NCBI RefSeq assembly: GCF_030271165.1
Contig: NZ_JASSZH010000004.1
Span: 1-39,761 of the forward strand
Length of the DNA stretch: 39,761 bases
Reading direction: 5' to 3'
Origin: Psychromicrobium xiongbiense
Lineage (GTDB): Bacteria > Actinomycetota > Actinomycetes > Actinomycetales > Micrococcaceae
Shown: piece after piece, positions 1-7,029 of the stretch
Numbering within the stretch: position 1 is the stretch's first letter
Layout of the letters: every line of letters begins with the position of its first letter
Notes under the pieces: generated by a model
Told to the model about the DNA's origin: nothing
Databases searched by the model: none
Seen by the model: only the letters and a program-made list of their open reading frames with translations
Position numbers and translations under genes: made by a program

Positions 1-74
1 AGATCGAATCGAAGACGATGTCCAAGCTGCGCCACCCCTCGCGGTCGCAGGTGCTCCGGGACTACCTGGACTGA
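1..74 (+). CDS. sigA: RNA polymerase primary sigma factor, C-terminal end (partial)
   Basis: Only the last 23 codons and the TGA stop (72-74) are inside the window, read in the frame beginning at base 3. The visible residues include SKTMSKLRHPSRSQVLRDYLD, the typical C-terminus of region 4.2 of actinobacterial housekeeping sigma factors (SigA/HrdB/RpoD), which contacts the -35 element. The bulk of the gene lies upstream of the window. A perfect 15-bp hairpin follows 20 bases after the stop, so the transcript probably ends there. The order sigA, DUF7455, parE is common in Micrococcales as far as I recall, which supports the call despite the short stretch. Confidence 0.85.
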   Translation, partial: IESKTMSKLRHPSRSQVLRDYLD

Positions 75-94
75 TCACGTAACCACGTAACGAG

Positions 95-136
95 AAGGCG
101 CCGCATCACTTGGGTGATGCGGCGCCTTCCTTGTCT
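95..136 (+). terminator. Terminator hairpin downstream of sigA
   Basis: Bases 95-109 and 114-128 form a perfect 15-bp GC-rich stem with the 4-base loop TTGG, followed by the pyrimidine-rich stretch CCTTGTCT. The stem starts 20 bases after the sigA stop. The left arm begins with AA and the T tract is weak, so it could also serve the minus-strand DUF7455 gene that ends at 152, as a shared convergent terminator. Confidence 0.85.
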
Positions 137-151
137 CCGTGACGACTGAGG

Positions 152-376
152 TCAGTCATTCACCAGAACTGGGTCTTTGTCGTAGAGCCGTTCGCTCTCG
201 TCCTGCCACTGCGACGTCATCGGCCTTAGCTGAGCCTCAACGGCGCGGGCGTGGTGTGCGCAGAAAAGGAGCTCCCCACCGGAAGAACCCAAAACAGCTC
301 GAACGTATGCCTGTGCCCCACACCGATCGCAACGATCAAGGGCATTGAGTTCACGACTCGTGGTTGCGGTTGTCAT
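152..376 (-). CDS. DUF7455 small zinc-ribbon-like protein
   Basis: This 74-residue protein starts with MTTATTSRELNALDRCDRCG. The start at 376 is chosen because a strong Shine-Dalgarno AGGAGG lies just upstream on the minus strand, whereas the longer reading frame back to 466 has no such support. Cysteines 16 and 19 (CDRC), Cys39 and His42 (CAHH) form a likely C-x2-C...C-x2-H metal site. The protein matches the short actinobacterial DUF7455 family, usually found beside sigA; its function is unknown to me. It is convergent with sigA and divergent from parE. A zinc-binding structural or RNA polymerase-associated role would be speculation. Confidence 0.8.
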   Translation of the reverse strand: MTTATTSRELNALDRCDRCGAQAYVRAVLGSSGGELLFCAHHARAVEAQLRPMTSQWQDESERLYDKDPVLVND

Positions 377-677
377 CGGTCCTCCTCTACGTCCCCAAGG
401 GGATTGATTCATCCAGAGCACCCCGATCCGGCCTCCGAAAACGCCGTCCTGTGGTGCTCTATGCACTATCCAACCATCCCGGAGCAGAAAACTATCCCAG
501 GCTGAACCTCCTTTCGCTGACCGCGTAGCAGGGAGTGGGCGGCATCGCGCGGCATGGCTTCCGGTCGGGCATCGGCTGGGGAGATAGGCTGAATCAGCAT
601 CTCCGGCGGCATCATGTGGTGGCTGAGTCCCTCTGGCGGCTGGGGCAGCGTCAGCAAAGAAACAAGGAGTAAGTCAC
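377..677. other. Intergenic region between DUF7455 and parE
   Basis: These 301 bases separate two divergent genes and should hold both promoters. I see no credible coding sequence: the 63-codon minus-strand frame at 466-657 has no ribosome binding site and no family resemblance. The one structure that stands out is the imperfect dyad at 580-604. A TANNNT-type -10 candidate for parE (TAGGCT, 585-590) lies inside that dyad but lacks a good -35 element. Confidence 0.5.
580..604. promoter_or_regulatory. Imperfect dyad upstream of parE
   Basis: GGAGAT (580-585) pairs with ATCTCC (599-604), and GCTGA (588-592) pairs with TCAGC (594-598), with a 2-base bulge (AG) on the left side. The centre is about 85 bases before the parE GTG start. 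It could be an operator overlapping the promoter or a hairpin in the parE leader. Nothing identifies the binding protein. Confidence 0.35.
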
Positions 678-2789
678 GTGGTCCCCACGAAATCCGAGTA
701 CAACGCCAGGCACCTGTCGGTTCTGGAAGGGCTGGACGCCGTCCGGAAGCGTCCCGGCATGTACATCGGCTCGACAGACTCCCGCGGGCTCATGCATTGT
801 CTGTGGGAAATCATCGATAACTCGGTGGATGAGGCGTTGGCGGGGTTCGGGCAGAGCATCACGGTGATCCTGCATAAGGACAACTCCGTGGAAGTCCATG
901 ATGACGGCCGCGGCATCCCGGTGGACATCGAGCCGAAGACGGGCCTCAGCGGCGTTGAGGTAGTCCACACCAAGCTCCACGCCGGAGGAAAATTCGGTGG
1001 CTCCTCCTATGCTGCCTCCGGTGGCCTGCACGGCGTCGGTGCCTCGGTAGTCAATGCGCTCTCGTCCCGGCTCGACGTTCAGGTGGATCGCGGAGGCAAG
1101 ACTTATCAGATGTCGTTCCGGCGCGGGGAGCCGGGGATCTTCAAGGACGCCGGACGCACGCTGAGCCCCGCTGCAGCGTTCGAGCCTTTTGTGGAGAACT
1201 CGGTGCTGACCGTTATCGGCAGCACCAAACGAGGCGTGACCGGTACCCGGACCAGGTACTGGGCTGATCGGCAGATCTTCACCACGGATGCGGTGTTTTC
1301 CTCGGAGGAGCTGATTACCCGGGCCCGGCAGACGGCCTTCCTGGTGCCGGGCCTGAAAATCACGATTCGCGACGAACGAAGACTTCCCGGCACCCCGGGG
1401 GAATTCGGCACCCACGAGGACGTCTTCCACTATGACGGCGGTCTTTCCGAGTATGTCGAGTTCCTGGCCAGCGATCCGCCGGTCACCGATGTCTGGCGCC
1501 TGCACGGCACATCCACTTTCAAGGAAACCGTGCCCATGCTGGACGAGAACGGGCATATGACGCCCGCCGAAGTGGAGCGGGACTGCGAAGTGGACATTGC
1601 CCTGCGCTGGGGTATCGGCTACGACACCACGATTCGTAGCTTCGTCAACATCATCGCTACGCCCAAGGGCGGCCGGCATCAGGAGGGCTTTGAGCAGGCG
1701 CTGCTGAAGACCTTCCGGAAGGCCGTGGAGACCAACGCCCGTAAGCTCAAGGCGGGCAACGACAAGATCGAAAAAGACGATGTCTTCGCAGGGCTGACGG
1801 CGGTGCTGACGGTGCGCCTGGCCGAGCCCCAGTTTGAAGGACAGACCAAGGAGATTCTGGGCACCCCCGCGGTGCGCGCCATCGTGGCCAAAGTGGTGGA
1901 ACAGGAGATCGGCGCGAAGCTGAACTCCACCAACCGCAATGACAAGGCGCAGACGGCACTGCTGTTGGAGAAGATCGTCTCCGAGATGAAGTCCCGCATT
2001 TCAGCGCGCGTGCACAAGGAGACCCAACGGCGTAAAAACGCGCTGGAAACCTCCTCGCTGCCCGCAAAGCTGGCTGATTGCCGCTCCGAGGACACCGAGC
2101 GCACGGAGTTGTTCATCGTCGAGGGCGACAGCGCCCTGGGAACGGCGCGCCTGGCCCGCTCCTCAGATTTTCAGGCACTGCTGCCGATTCGCGGCAAGAT
2201 CCTCAATGTTCAGAAAGCATCCGTGGGGGACATGCTCTCCAATGCGGAGTGTGCTGCCTTGATTCAGGTCGTCGGGGCCGGATCCGGGCGCTCCTTCGAC
2301 CTCTCAGCAGCGAGGTACGGCAAGATCATCCTGATGACCGATGCCGATGTCGACGGTGCGCACATCCGCACCCTGCTGCTGACCCTGTTCTTCCGGTACA
2401 TGCGGCCGATGATCGATGCCGGGCGGGTTTTTGCCGCGGTGCCGCCGTTGCACCGAGTGGAGGTGGTCCATGCGGGGCAGAAAGCCAATGAGCTGATCTA
2501 CACCTATTCGGAGCAGCAGCTGGCCACTCTGCTGGCCCGGCTCAAGAAGGAGGGGCGCCGGTATAAGGAACCGATCCAGCGATACAAGGGACTCGGCGAG
2601 ATGGATGCCGACCAGCTTGCGGAAACCACGATGGACCCCCGCTTCAGGATGCTGCGTCGGGTCACGGCTGCCCACGCCGAGGCGGCGGAACTGACCTTCG
2701 AGCTGCTGATGGGTTCGGAGGTGGCCCCTCGTAAGGAATTCATCATTGCCGGTTCTGCATCGCTGGATCGCGAACGGATCGACGCCTGA
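678..2789 (+). CDS. parE: DNA topoisomerase IV subunit B (type IIA, GyrB/ParE family)
   Basis: This 703-residue ATPase subunit of a type IIA topoisomerase works with the ParC-like subunit at 16538-19261 to decatenate and relax DNA. Translation starts at GTG 678, preceded by AAGGAG at 664-669. The GHKL ATPase fold shows EIIDNSVDEALAG with Glu44, Asn48 and Asp51, then HDDGRGIP, followed by a transducer domain. The TOPRIM metal site is EGDS (Glu482 to Ser485) and DADVDG (555-560). The motif reads DSALG rather than the GyrB-like DSAGG, and in my experience this marks the second, topoisomerase IV-type pair of Micrococcales; the true gyrBA pair is expected near oriC. The length suits ParE/GyrB without insertions. 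A label of GyrB is the main alternative. Confidence 0.93.
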   Translation: MVPTKSEYNARHLSVLEGLDAVRKRPGMYIGSTDSRGLMHCLWEIIDNSVDEALAGFGQSITVILHKDNSVEVHDDGRGIPVDIEPKTGLSGVEVVHTKLHAGGKFGGSSYAASGGLHGVGASVVNALSSRLDVQVDRGGKTYQMSFRRGEPGIFKDAGRTLSPAAAFEPFVENSVLTVIGSTKRGVTGTRTRYWADRQIFTTDAVFSSEELITRARQTAFLVPGLKITIRDERRLPGTPGEFGTHEDVFHYDGGLSEYVEFLASDPPVTDVWRLHGTSTFKETVPMLDENGHMTPAEVERDCEVDIALRWGIGYDTTIRSFVNIIATPKGGRHQEGFEQALLKTFRKAVETNARKLKAGNDKIEKDDVFAGLTAVLTVRLAEPQFEGQTKEILGTPAVRAIVAKVVEQEIGAKLNSTNRNDKAQTALLLEKIVSEMKSRISARVHKETQRRKNALETSSLPAKLADCRSEDTERTELFIVEGDSALGTARLARSSDFQALLPIRGKILNVQKASVGDMLSNAECAALIQVVGAGSGRSFDLSAARYGKIILMTDADVDGAHIRTLLLTLFFRYMRPMIDAGRVFAAVPPLHRVEVVHAGQKANELIYTYSEQQLATLLARLKKEGRRYKEPIQRYKGLGEMDADQLAETTMDPRFRMLRRVTAAHAEAAELTFELLMGSEVAPRKEFIIAGSASLDRERIDA

Positions 2790-2827
2790 GCCTGCTCATT
2801 TCAGCCACACCTCGCGGCGGGTGCAGC

Positions 2828-3817
2828 TCAGGCCAGCAGAGACGGTAGCACCAGAAAAGCCGTCGGCACCAGCAGGAGCAGCCCTGCGGCCAGCAGAATC
2901 AGCATCTGCTGAGCCAGGGGTAGCGGCGGTTGTGGATGCAACAGCCGCAGAATCCGCGCAGCGGTCGTCTGGCTGGACTCGGTGACAGGAGCCGCAGCAT
3001 CCTCCCAGGCAGGAGACTCAGGTTCGGTGGGGCGCTCAGCGGCATCGAACGCTGTGCCACTGGACACCAGGGCGATGGAGCGCACCAGGGTAGCCTCGTC
3101 GACGACCCTGAGCGCGGCGTCATCGGCCAGCATTTCAATCAATTCATTGACCGACTGCTGGGCCAGTTTAGAGGTCGGCAGCCAGGGCAACGCCGATTTC
3201 CAGGCGGCAAAAACCCAGAGCAGCAGGTGATGCCGTTGCGCCAGATGAGTTCCCTCGTGGGTCAGCACGCCACGCAACTCCTCGGGGGAAAGCAACTGGA
3301 CAAGGCCCTCGGAAAGTACGGTGACCGAGCGGGCACCGCCGGGCAGGCAGTATGCCACCGGAGCCGCGTGACTGATCAGCACGGTGCCCGGCTGCTCGGC
3401 AGACGGCGAGGACAGCAGGGTCAGCAGATCACGATGACGACGGCGCTGGCGGACGATGCGCAGGTAGGTCAACAGCAGGGTGAACACCAGATGGGCACCC
3501 AGCAAGGTTGCGGCAGAGAGGGCGAAAAGGTGCCAGAAGTGCAAGCCCCCCATTGGGGCGTTGTTCACGACGATGCCGACCAGTCCCCGGGCAGCTTCCA
3601 GCAGCGTGCTGCCCAGGGGGGACAAACCCCAGGTCAGCATGGCACCGATCATGGAGAGCCCGCCTGCCAGGCCTACAGCCTGCCAGAGAATCATTGCGAT
3701 AGCTGGTGAACGGCTGGGCCACCGCGCCCGCGAGAGCAGAACCGGAACCGGCCACGCCAGAGCGAGAGCGATGGCGGCCAGAATCCAGGCGGTGAGGGAC
3801 AGGGCATCGATGCTCAC
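2828..3817 (-). CDS. M56 family membrane metallopeptidase (BlaR1/MecR1-type protease)
   Basis: This 329-residue integral membrane protein has hydrophobic segments at about 5-28, 40-65, 95-118 and 303-325. The zinc-protease motif HEGTH is at 187-191, with the downstream EMLAD motif (Glu228 as probable third ligand), as in family M56. BlaR1 and MecR1 cleave or inactivate their partner BlaI/MecI when a C-terminal penicillin-binding sensor domain is acylated. Here that sensor domain is absent: after the last membrane segment the protein ends. It lies 36 bases downstream of the BlaI-family gene on the same strand, so the two are probably co-transcribed. I infer that it relieves repression in response to some signal other than a beta-lactam. 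The start at 3817 has only a weak ribosome binding site. Confidence 0.85.
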   Translation of the reverse strand: MSIDALSLTAWILAAIALALAWPVPVLLSRARWPSRSPAIAMILWQAVGLAGGLSMIGAMLTWGLSPLGSTLLEAARGLVGIVVNNAPMGGLHFWHLFALSAATLLGAHLVFTLLLTYLRIVRQRRRHRDLLTLLSSPSAEQPGTVLISHAAPVAYCLPGGARSVTVLSEGLVQLLSPEELRGVLTHEGTHLAQRHHLLLWVFAAWKSALPWLPTSKLAQQSVNELIEMLADDAALRVVDEATLVRSIALVSSGTAFDAAERPTEPESPAWEDAAAPVTESSQTTAARILRLLHPQPPLPLAQQMLILLAAGLLLLVPTAFLVLPSLLA

Positions 3818-3853
3818 GACGCAGACTTTCGTCGCTGGAGGAGTCCGGAGGCC

Positions 3854-4225
3854 CTAGACTCCGCCCAGCCCCAGGAGCTTGCGCAAGGTGGCGGCCTCAT
3901 CAGCGGAGACCGTCCCGATGAATCGAGCCAGAACGGCTTCGCGATCCGGTGCGGAGCCAAGTACCTCATGCATTAATTCTGCGGTGTGGTCTTCGCGTGT
4001 GGTGATGGCCTGGTAACGGTGTGGGCGCACATCGCGTTCGCGCTCCACCAGACCCTTCTTCTCCAGGCGGGAGAGCACGGTCAGAACAGTGGTGACGGCG
4101 AGTTCTTTTCCCGGATCGGATGAGGCGTGCGAGAGCATGTCCCGCAGCTCATTGGCGGTGCGGGGCTCGGGTTGACGCCACAGCAGGTCCATCACGGACC
4201 GCTCCAGTTCGCCCAATGTCGCCAT
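3854..4225 (-). CDS. BlaI/MecI/CopY family transcriptional repressor
   Basis: This 123-residue winged-helix protein matches the BlaI/MecI family in length and sequence: MATLGELERSVMDLLW at the N-terminus, then TTVLTVLSRLEKKGLVERE as recognition helix and wing, and a C-terminal dimerisation helix. AAGGA precedes the ATG at 4225 on the minus strand. The divergent neighbour is cydA, and the 131-base region between them carries three dyads of the form TTCTAC-N5-GTAGAA, which resemble BlaI/MecI operators built from TACA/TGTA half-sites. I infer that it represses both its own operon and cydAB-cydDC. No beta-lactamase gene is present in the window, so a role in antibiotic resistance is not suggested here. 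Confidence 0.9.
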   Translation of the reverse strand: MATLGELERSVMDLLWRQPEPRTANELRDMLSHASSDPGKELAVTTVLTVLSRLEKKGLVERERDVRPHRYQAITTREDHTAELMHEVLGSAPDREAVLARFIGTVSADEAATLRKLLGLGGV

Positions 4226-4286
4226 AGCTATCCTTAATACAGTGCTTGTTGCTGGATTCTCCAGAATAGCGTGTTTGGCTCCGGAT

Positions 4287-4303
4287 TTCTACGCACAGTA
4301 GAA
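4287..4303. promoter_or_regulatory. Putative BlaI-type operator 1 (TTCTAC-N5-GTAGAA)
   Basis: A 17-bp dyad with perfect outer arms TTCTAC and GTAGAA around the spacer GCACA. It is the most upstream of three copies before cydA; its centre is 21 bp from that of the next copy. Confidence 0.65.
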
Positions 4304-4307
4304 CTTG

Positions 4308-4324
4308 TTCTACACTGTGTAGAA
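4308..4324. promoter_or_regulatory. Putative BlaI-type operator 2, perfect dyad
   Basis: TTCTACACTGTGTAGAA is a perfect 17-bp palindrome about a central T, containing the TACA/TGTA signature of BlaI/MecI operators. It is the best of the three copies and lies about 40 bases before the cydA start, where it would overlap any cydA core promoter. Confidence 0.75.
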
Positions 4325-4330
4325 GAATAT

Positions 4331-4347
4331 TTCTACGACGTGTAGAA
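4331..4347. promoter_or_regulatory. Putative BlaI-type operator 3 (TTCTAC-N5-GTAGAA)
   Basis: TTCTAC and GTAGAA flank the spacer GACGT. The centre is 23 bp from that of operator 2, so the three sites are about two helical turns apart and lie on roughly one face of the DNA. The site ends 9 bases before the cydA ATG and overlaps its ribosome binding site AAGAGG (4345-4350). Confidence 0.65.
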
Positions 4348-4356
4348 GAGGTTGGG

Positions 4357-5970
4357 ATGGAAGCTCTGGACATCGCCCGATGGCAGTTCGGTATCACCAC
4401 GGTGTACCACTTCCTGATGGTTCCACTCACGATCGGGCTCGGTCTGCTCGTGGCCTATCTGAACACCCGATGGGTGGTGACCAGGAAGCCGGAATACCTC
4501 CGGATGACCAAATTCTGGGGCAAGTTGTTTCTGATCAACTTTGTGCTCGGTGTGGCCACCGGTCTGGTTCAGGAGTTCCAGTTCGGTCTGGCCTGGAGTG
4601 AGTACAGCCGTTTTGTCGGTGACGTCTTCGGTGCCCCGCTGGCCATGGAAGCCCTGCTGGCCTTCTTCGTGGAATCCACCTTCCTGGGCCTGTGGATCTT
4701 TGGCTGGAAGAAGCTCAAACCTGCCCTTCACTGCGCAACGCTCTGGGCGGCCGTACTGGGCTCTGTGGTGAGTGCCTACTTCATTCTGGTGGCCAACTCC
4801 TGGATGCAGCATCCGGTGGGGGTCGAAATGGTCAATGGGCGGCCACGGATGGTCGACGCCTGGGCGGTTTTCACCAACAACACCGCACTGGTGGCCTTCC
4901 CGCACACCATCTTCGGCGCGCTGGCGGTGGCCGGTGGATTCCTGCTCGGCATCTCCTGGTACCACCTGTGGAAGCGTCGCAGCCTGGGCATCGACACGGT
5001 GGATGCGAAAAAGCGCGTGGTCGTCGGGGAGAGCGTCATGGTCGATGGCGTTAGGCAGCACCCCGGGCGGGACAAGGCCGATTACTCCGTCTGGATCCGG
5101 TCGCTGCGGATCGGCGCTGTGGTAGCCATGATCGCCTTCGCCGGAACCGCGCTCAGTGGCGACATGCAGGGCAAGCTGATGTTTCAGCAGCAACCCATGA
5201 AAATGGCGGCTGCAGAGGCAGCCTGTCAGAACGGCACCAGCTTCTCGATTCTCTCGATCGGCGACGTCGGGTCCCGGAACTGCAACGATGTGGCCGCAGT
5301 GATCGAGGTGCCAGGGCTATTGTCCTTCCTGGCCCACGGTGACTTCACCACCGACGTCAAGGGAGTCAACTCGCTGTTGCCCGAATATCAGGCGAAATAC
5401 GGCAGCACCGTGCCCAATAACCCGGCCTATGGCGATCGGGCGGGGCAGTCGATCCAGTATGTCCCGGTGATGCCGGTGACCTACTGGGGTTTCCGGATCA
5501 TGATCGGGCTCGGCATCCTCGCCGCTTTCGCCGCCTTTGTTGCGCTCATCATCACCCGGCGCGGCACTGTTCCGTCCTCGAAGTGGCTGACCCGCCTGGC
5601 GCTGTTCGGCATTCTTGCACCCTTCGGAGCAAACTCTGCGGGTTGGATCTTCACCGAGATGGGCAGACAACCCTTTGTGGTGGCGCCCAACCCACAACTG
5701 AGCGGTGTGGATCAGGTCTTCATGTTCACCGCAGCTGCGGTGTCACCCGGGGTGAGCGCGGGGGAGCTGATTTTCTCGCTCGTCGGCTTCGCTGCTGTGT
5801 ACGCGGCGCTGCTGGTGGTGGAGGTCTTCCTGTTGTTCCGCTACGTCCGAGGTGGGGTCCCCTCCGCCATGCCGGAACTGGGGGCGCCCCCTCCGCCCGG
5901 TGACGCGCCGACAGGGCACCCTGAGGGAGCGCCAGATGAAGCAGAAGATGTTCTGGCCTTCGCCTACTGA
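4357..5970 (+). CDS. cydA: Cytochrome bd ubiquinol/menaquinol oxidase subunit I
   Basis: CydA (537 residues) is the haem-bearing subunit of the bd-type terminal oxidase, which oxidises quinol (menaquinol in actinobacteria) and reduces oxygen to water with high affinity. The N-terminus MEALDIARWQFGITTVYHF carries the conserved haem ligand His18. The QQPMKMAAAEA stretch of the quinol-binding region and the signature GRQP (436-439, inside TEMGRQPF) are intact, and about nine membrane segments are apparent. The last 35 or so residues form a Pro/Gly/acidic cytoplasmic tail. The ATG at 4357 follows AAGAGG. It opens the operon cydA-cydB-cydDC and lies directly downstream of three BlaI-type operators, so expression is probably controlled by the divergent repressor. 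Confidence 0.97.
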   Translation: MEALDIARWQFGITTVYHFLMVPLTIGLGLLVAYLNTRWVVTRKPEYLRMTKFWGKLFLINFVLGVATGLVQEFQFGLAWSEYSRFVGDVFGAPLAMEALLAFFVESTFLGLWIFGWKKLKPALHCATLWAAVLGSVVSAYFILVANSWMQHPVGVEMVNGRPRMVDAWAVFTNNTALVAFPHTIFGALAVAGGFLLGISWYHLWKRRSLGIDTVDAKKRVVVGESVMVDGVRQHPGRDKADYSVWIRSLRIGAVVAMIAFAGTALSGDMQGKLMFQQQPMKMAAAEAACQNGTSFSILSIGDVGSRNCNDVAAVIEVPGLLSFLAHGDFTTDVKGVNSLLPEYQAKYGSTVPNNPAYGDRAGQSIQYVPVMPVTYWGFRIMIGLGILAAFAAFVALIITRRGTVPSSKWLTRLALFGILAPFGANSAGWIFTEMGRQPFVVAPNPQLSGVDQVFMFTAAAVSPGVSAGELIFSLVGFAAVYAALLVVEVFLLFRYVRGGVPSAMPELGAPPPPGDAPTGHPEGAPDEAEDVLAFAY

Positions 5971-6030
5971 CACCGGGCTCTCCTTCACCGTAGAACCGCA
6001 GAACTCACGTACACCTAAGGACTGATGACG

Positions 6031-7029
6031 ATGGATTTCCTCCCGATTCTCTGGTTTGTACTGATCGCCGTCCTCTGGGTGGGATACCTCTTCCTGGAGG
6101 GATTCGACCTCGGTGTGGGGATGTTGATGACGACCTTCGCCCGCGGCAACCGGGAGCGTCGCCTGCTCCTGAACACCATTGGCCCGGTCTGGGACGGCAA
6201 CGAAGTGTGGTTGATCACTGCCATCGGCGCCACCTTCGCCGCCTTCCCGCTCTGGTACGGATCCTTGCTGTCATCGCTGTACCTGCCGTTCTTTATCGTG
6301 CTGCTCGGACTGATCTTCCGTGCTGTTGCCTTCGAATACCGCGGAAAAGTAGACCAGCCACGGTGGCGTGCGGTGGCCGACCTGGCGATCGCCATCGGCT
6401 CTTTTGTGGCGAGCTTCGGCATCGGGGTCGTCCTCGGTACCACCACCACAGGCCTGCCGGTCAACGGCCACGGTGACCGGGTCGGTGGCGCCTTCGCCTG
6501 GTTCAGCTGGCCAGCAATGCTTGGCGGGGTGGCCGTGGTCTCCTTCGCGCTGATCCATGCCTGTGCCTTCGTGACGCTCAAGAGCACCGGGGAAGTGCGA
6601 CACCGGGCGCGGGCACTGGTGGTCCGCTGGGTGATTCCAGCCGGCCTGCCGTTGCTCGCCTGGGTGCTGCTGGTCCAGATTCGCAGCGGCAGCTGGCTCA
6701 GCTGGCTGAGCTTTGTCGTGGCGGCCCTGGCCCTGTGCGGTGTGTGGCTGGCTGCCCGGGGAAATCGTGAGGGATGGGCATTCCTGGGGTTGGGCAGCTA
6801 CCTGGTGGCTGCCATCGGCTCGCTGTTTGGCGCCTGTTTCCCGGTGGTGCTTCCTTCGACTCTCGACTCCGCCTTCGATCTGACGGTCACCAACGCCTCC
6901 TCCTCGCCCTACACGCTGGGACTGATGTCGGTCGTGGCCGCCTTCGGGATTCCGCTGGTGTTGGCCTATCAGGGATGGACCTACTGGGTGTTCCGCAAGC
7001 GGATCAGCCTGGCCAGCATCCCGGTATGA
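6031..7029 (+). CDS. cydB: Cytochrome bd oxidase subunit II
   Basis: This 332-residue membrane subunit pairs with CydA in cytochrome bd. It begins MDFLPILWFVLIAVLWVGY, followed by the typical FLEGFDLGVGML and GPVWDGNEVWLI motifs. Of two in-frame ATGs (6025 and 6031) I chose 6031, because AAGGA at 6017-6021 then has a 9-base spacing and the product begins like other CydB proteins. The gene follows cydA by 60 bases. Its stop codon TGA (7027-7029) overlaps the start of cydDC in an ATGA junction, which indicates translational coupling. Confidence 0.96.
   Translation: MDFLPILWFVLIAVLWVGYLFLEGFDLGVGMLMTTFARGNRERRLLLNTIGPVWDGNEVWLITAIGATFAAFPLWYGSLLSSLYLPFFIVLLGLIFRAVAFEYRGKVDQPRWRAVADLAIAIGSFVASFGIGVVLGTTTTGLPVNGHGDRVGGAFAWFSWPAMLGGVAVVSFALIHACAFVTLKSTGEVRHRARALVVRWVIPAGLPLLAWVLLVQIRSGSWLSWLSFVVAALALCGVWLAARGNREGWAFLGLGSYLVAAIGSLFGACFPVVLPSTLDSAFDLTVTNASSSPYTLGLMSVVAAFGIPLVLAYQGWTYWVFRKRISLASIPV

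Noticed and set aside
466..657. Possible small minus-strand protein (63 residues) between DUF7455 and parE
   Set aside because: No Shine-Dalgarno, no conserved features, and it overlaps the expected promoter region of parE.
651..1679. Long minus-strand reading frame (342 codons) antisense to parE
   Set aside because: It is a shadow of the GC-rich codon pattern of parE; it has no ribosome binding site and a composition rich in Arg/Gly/His/Pro without family resemblance.
2790..2827. Terminator between convergent parE and the M56 gene
   Set aside because: Only a 5-bp stem with a 2-base loop (TGAGC-CT-GCTCA) is present, too weak to call.
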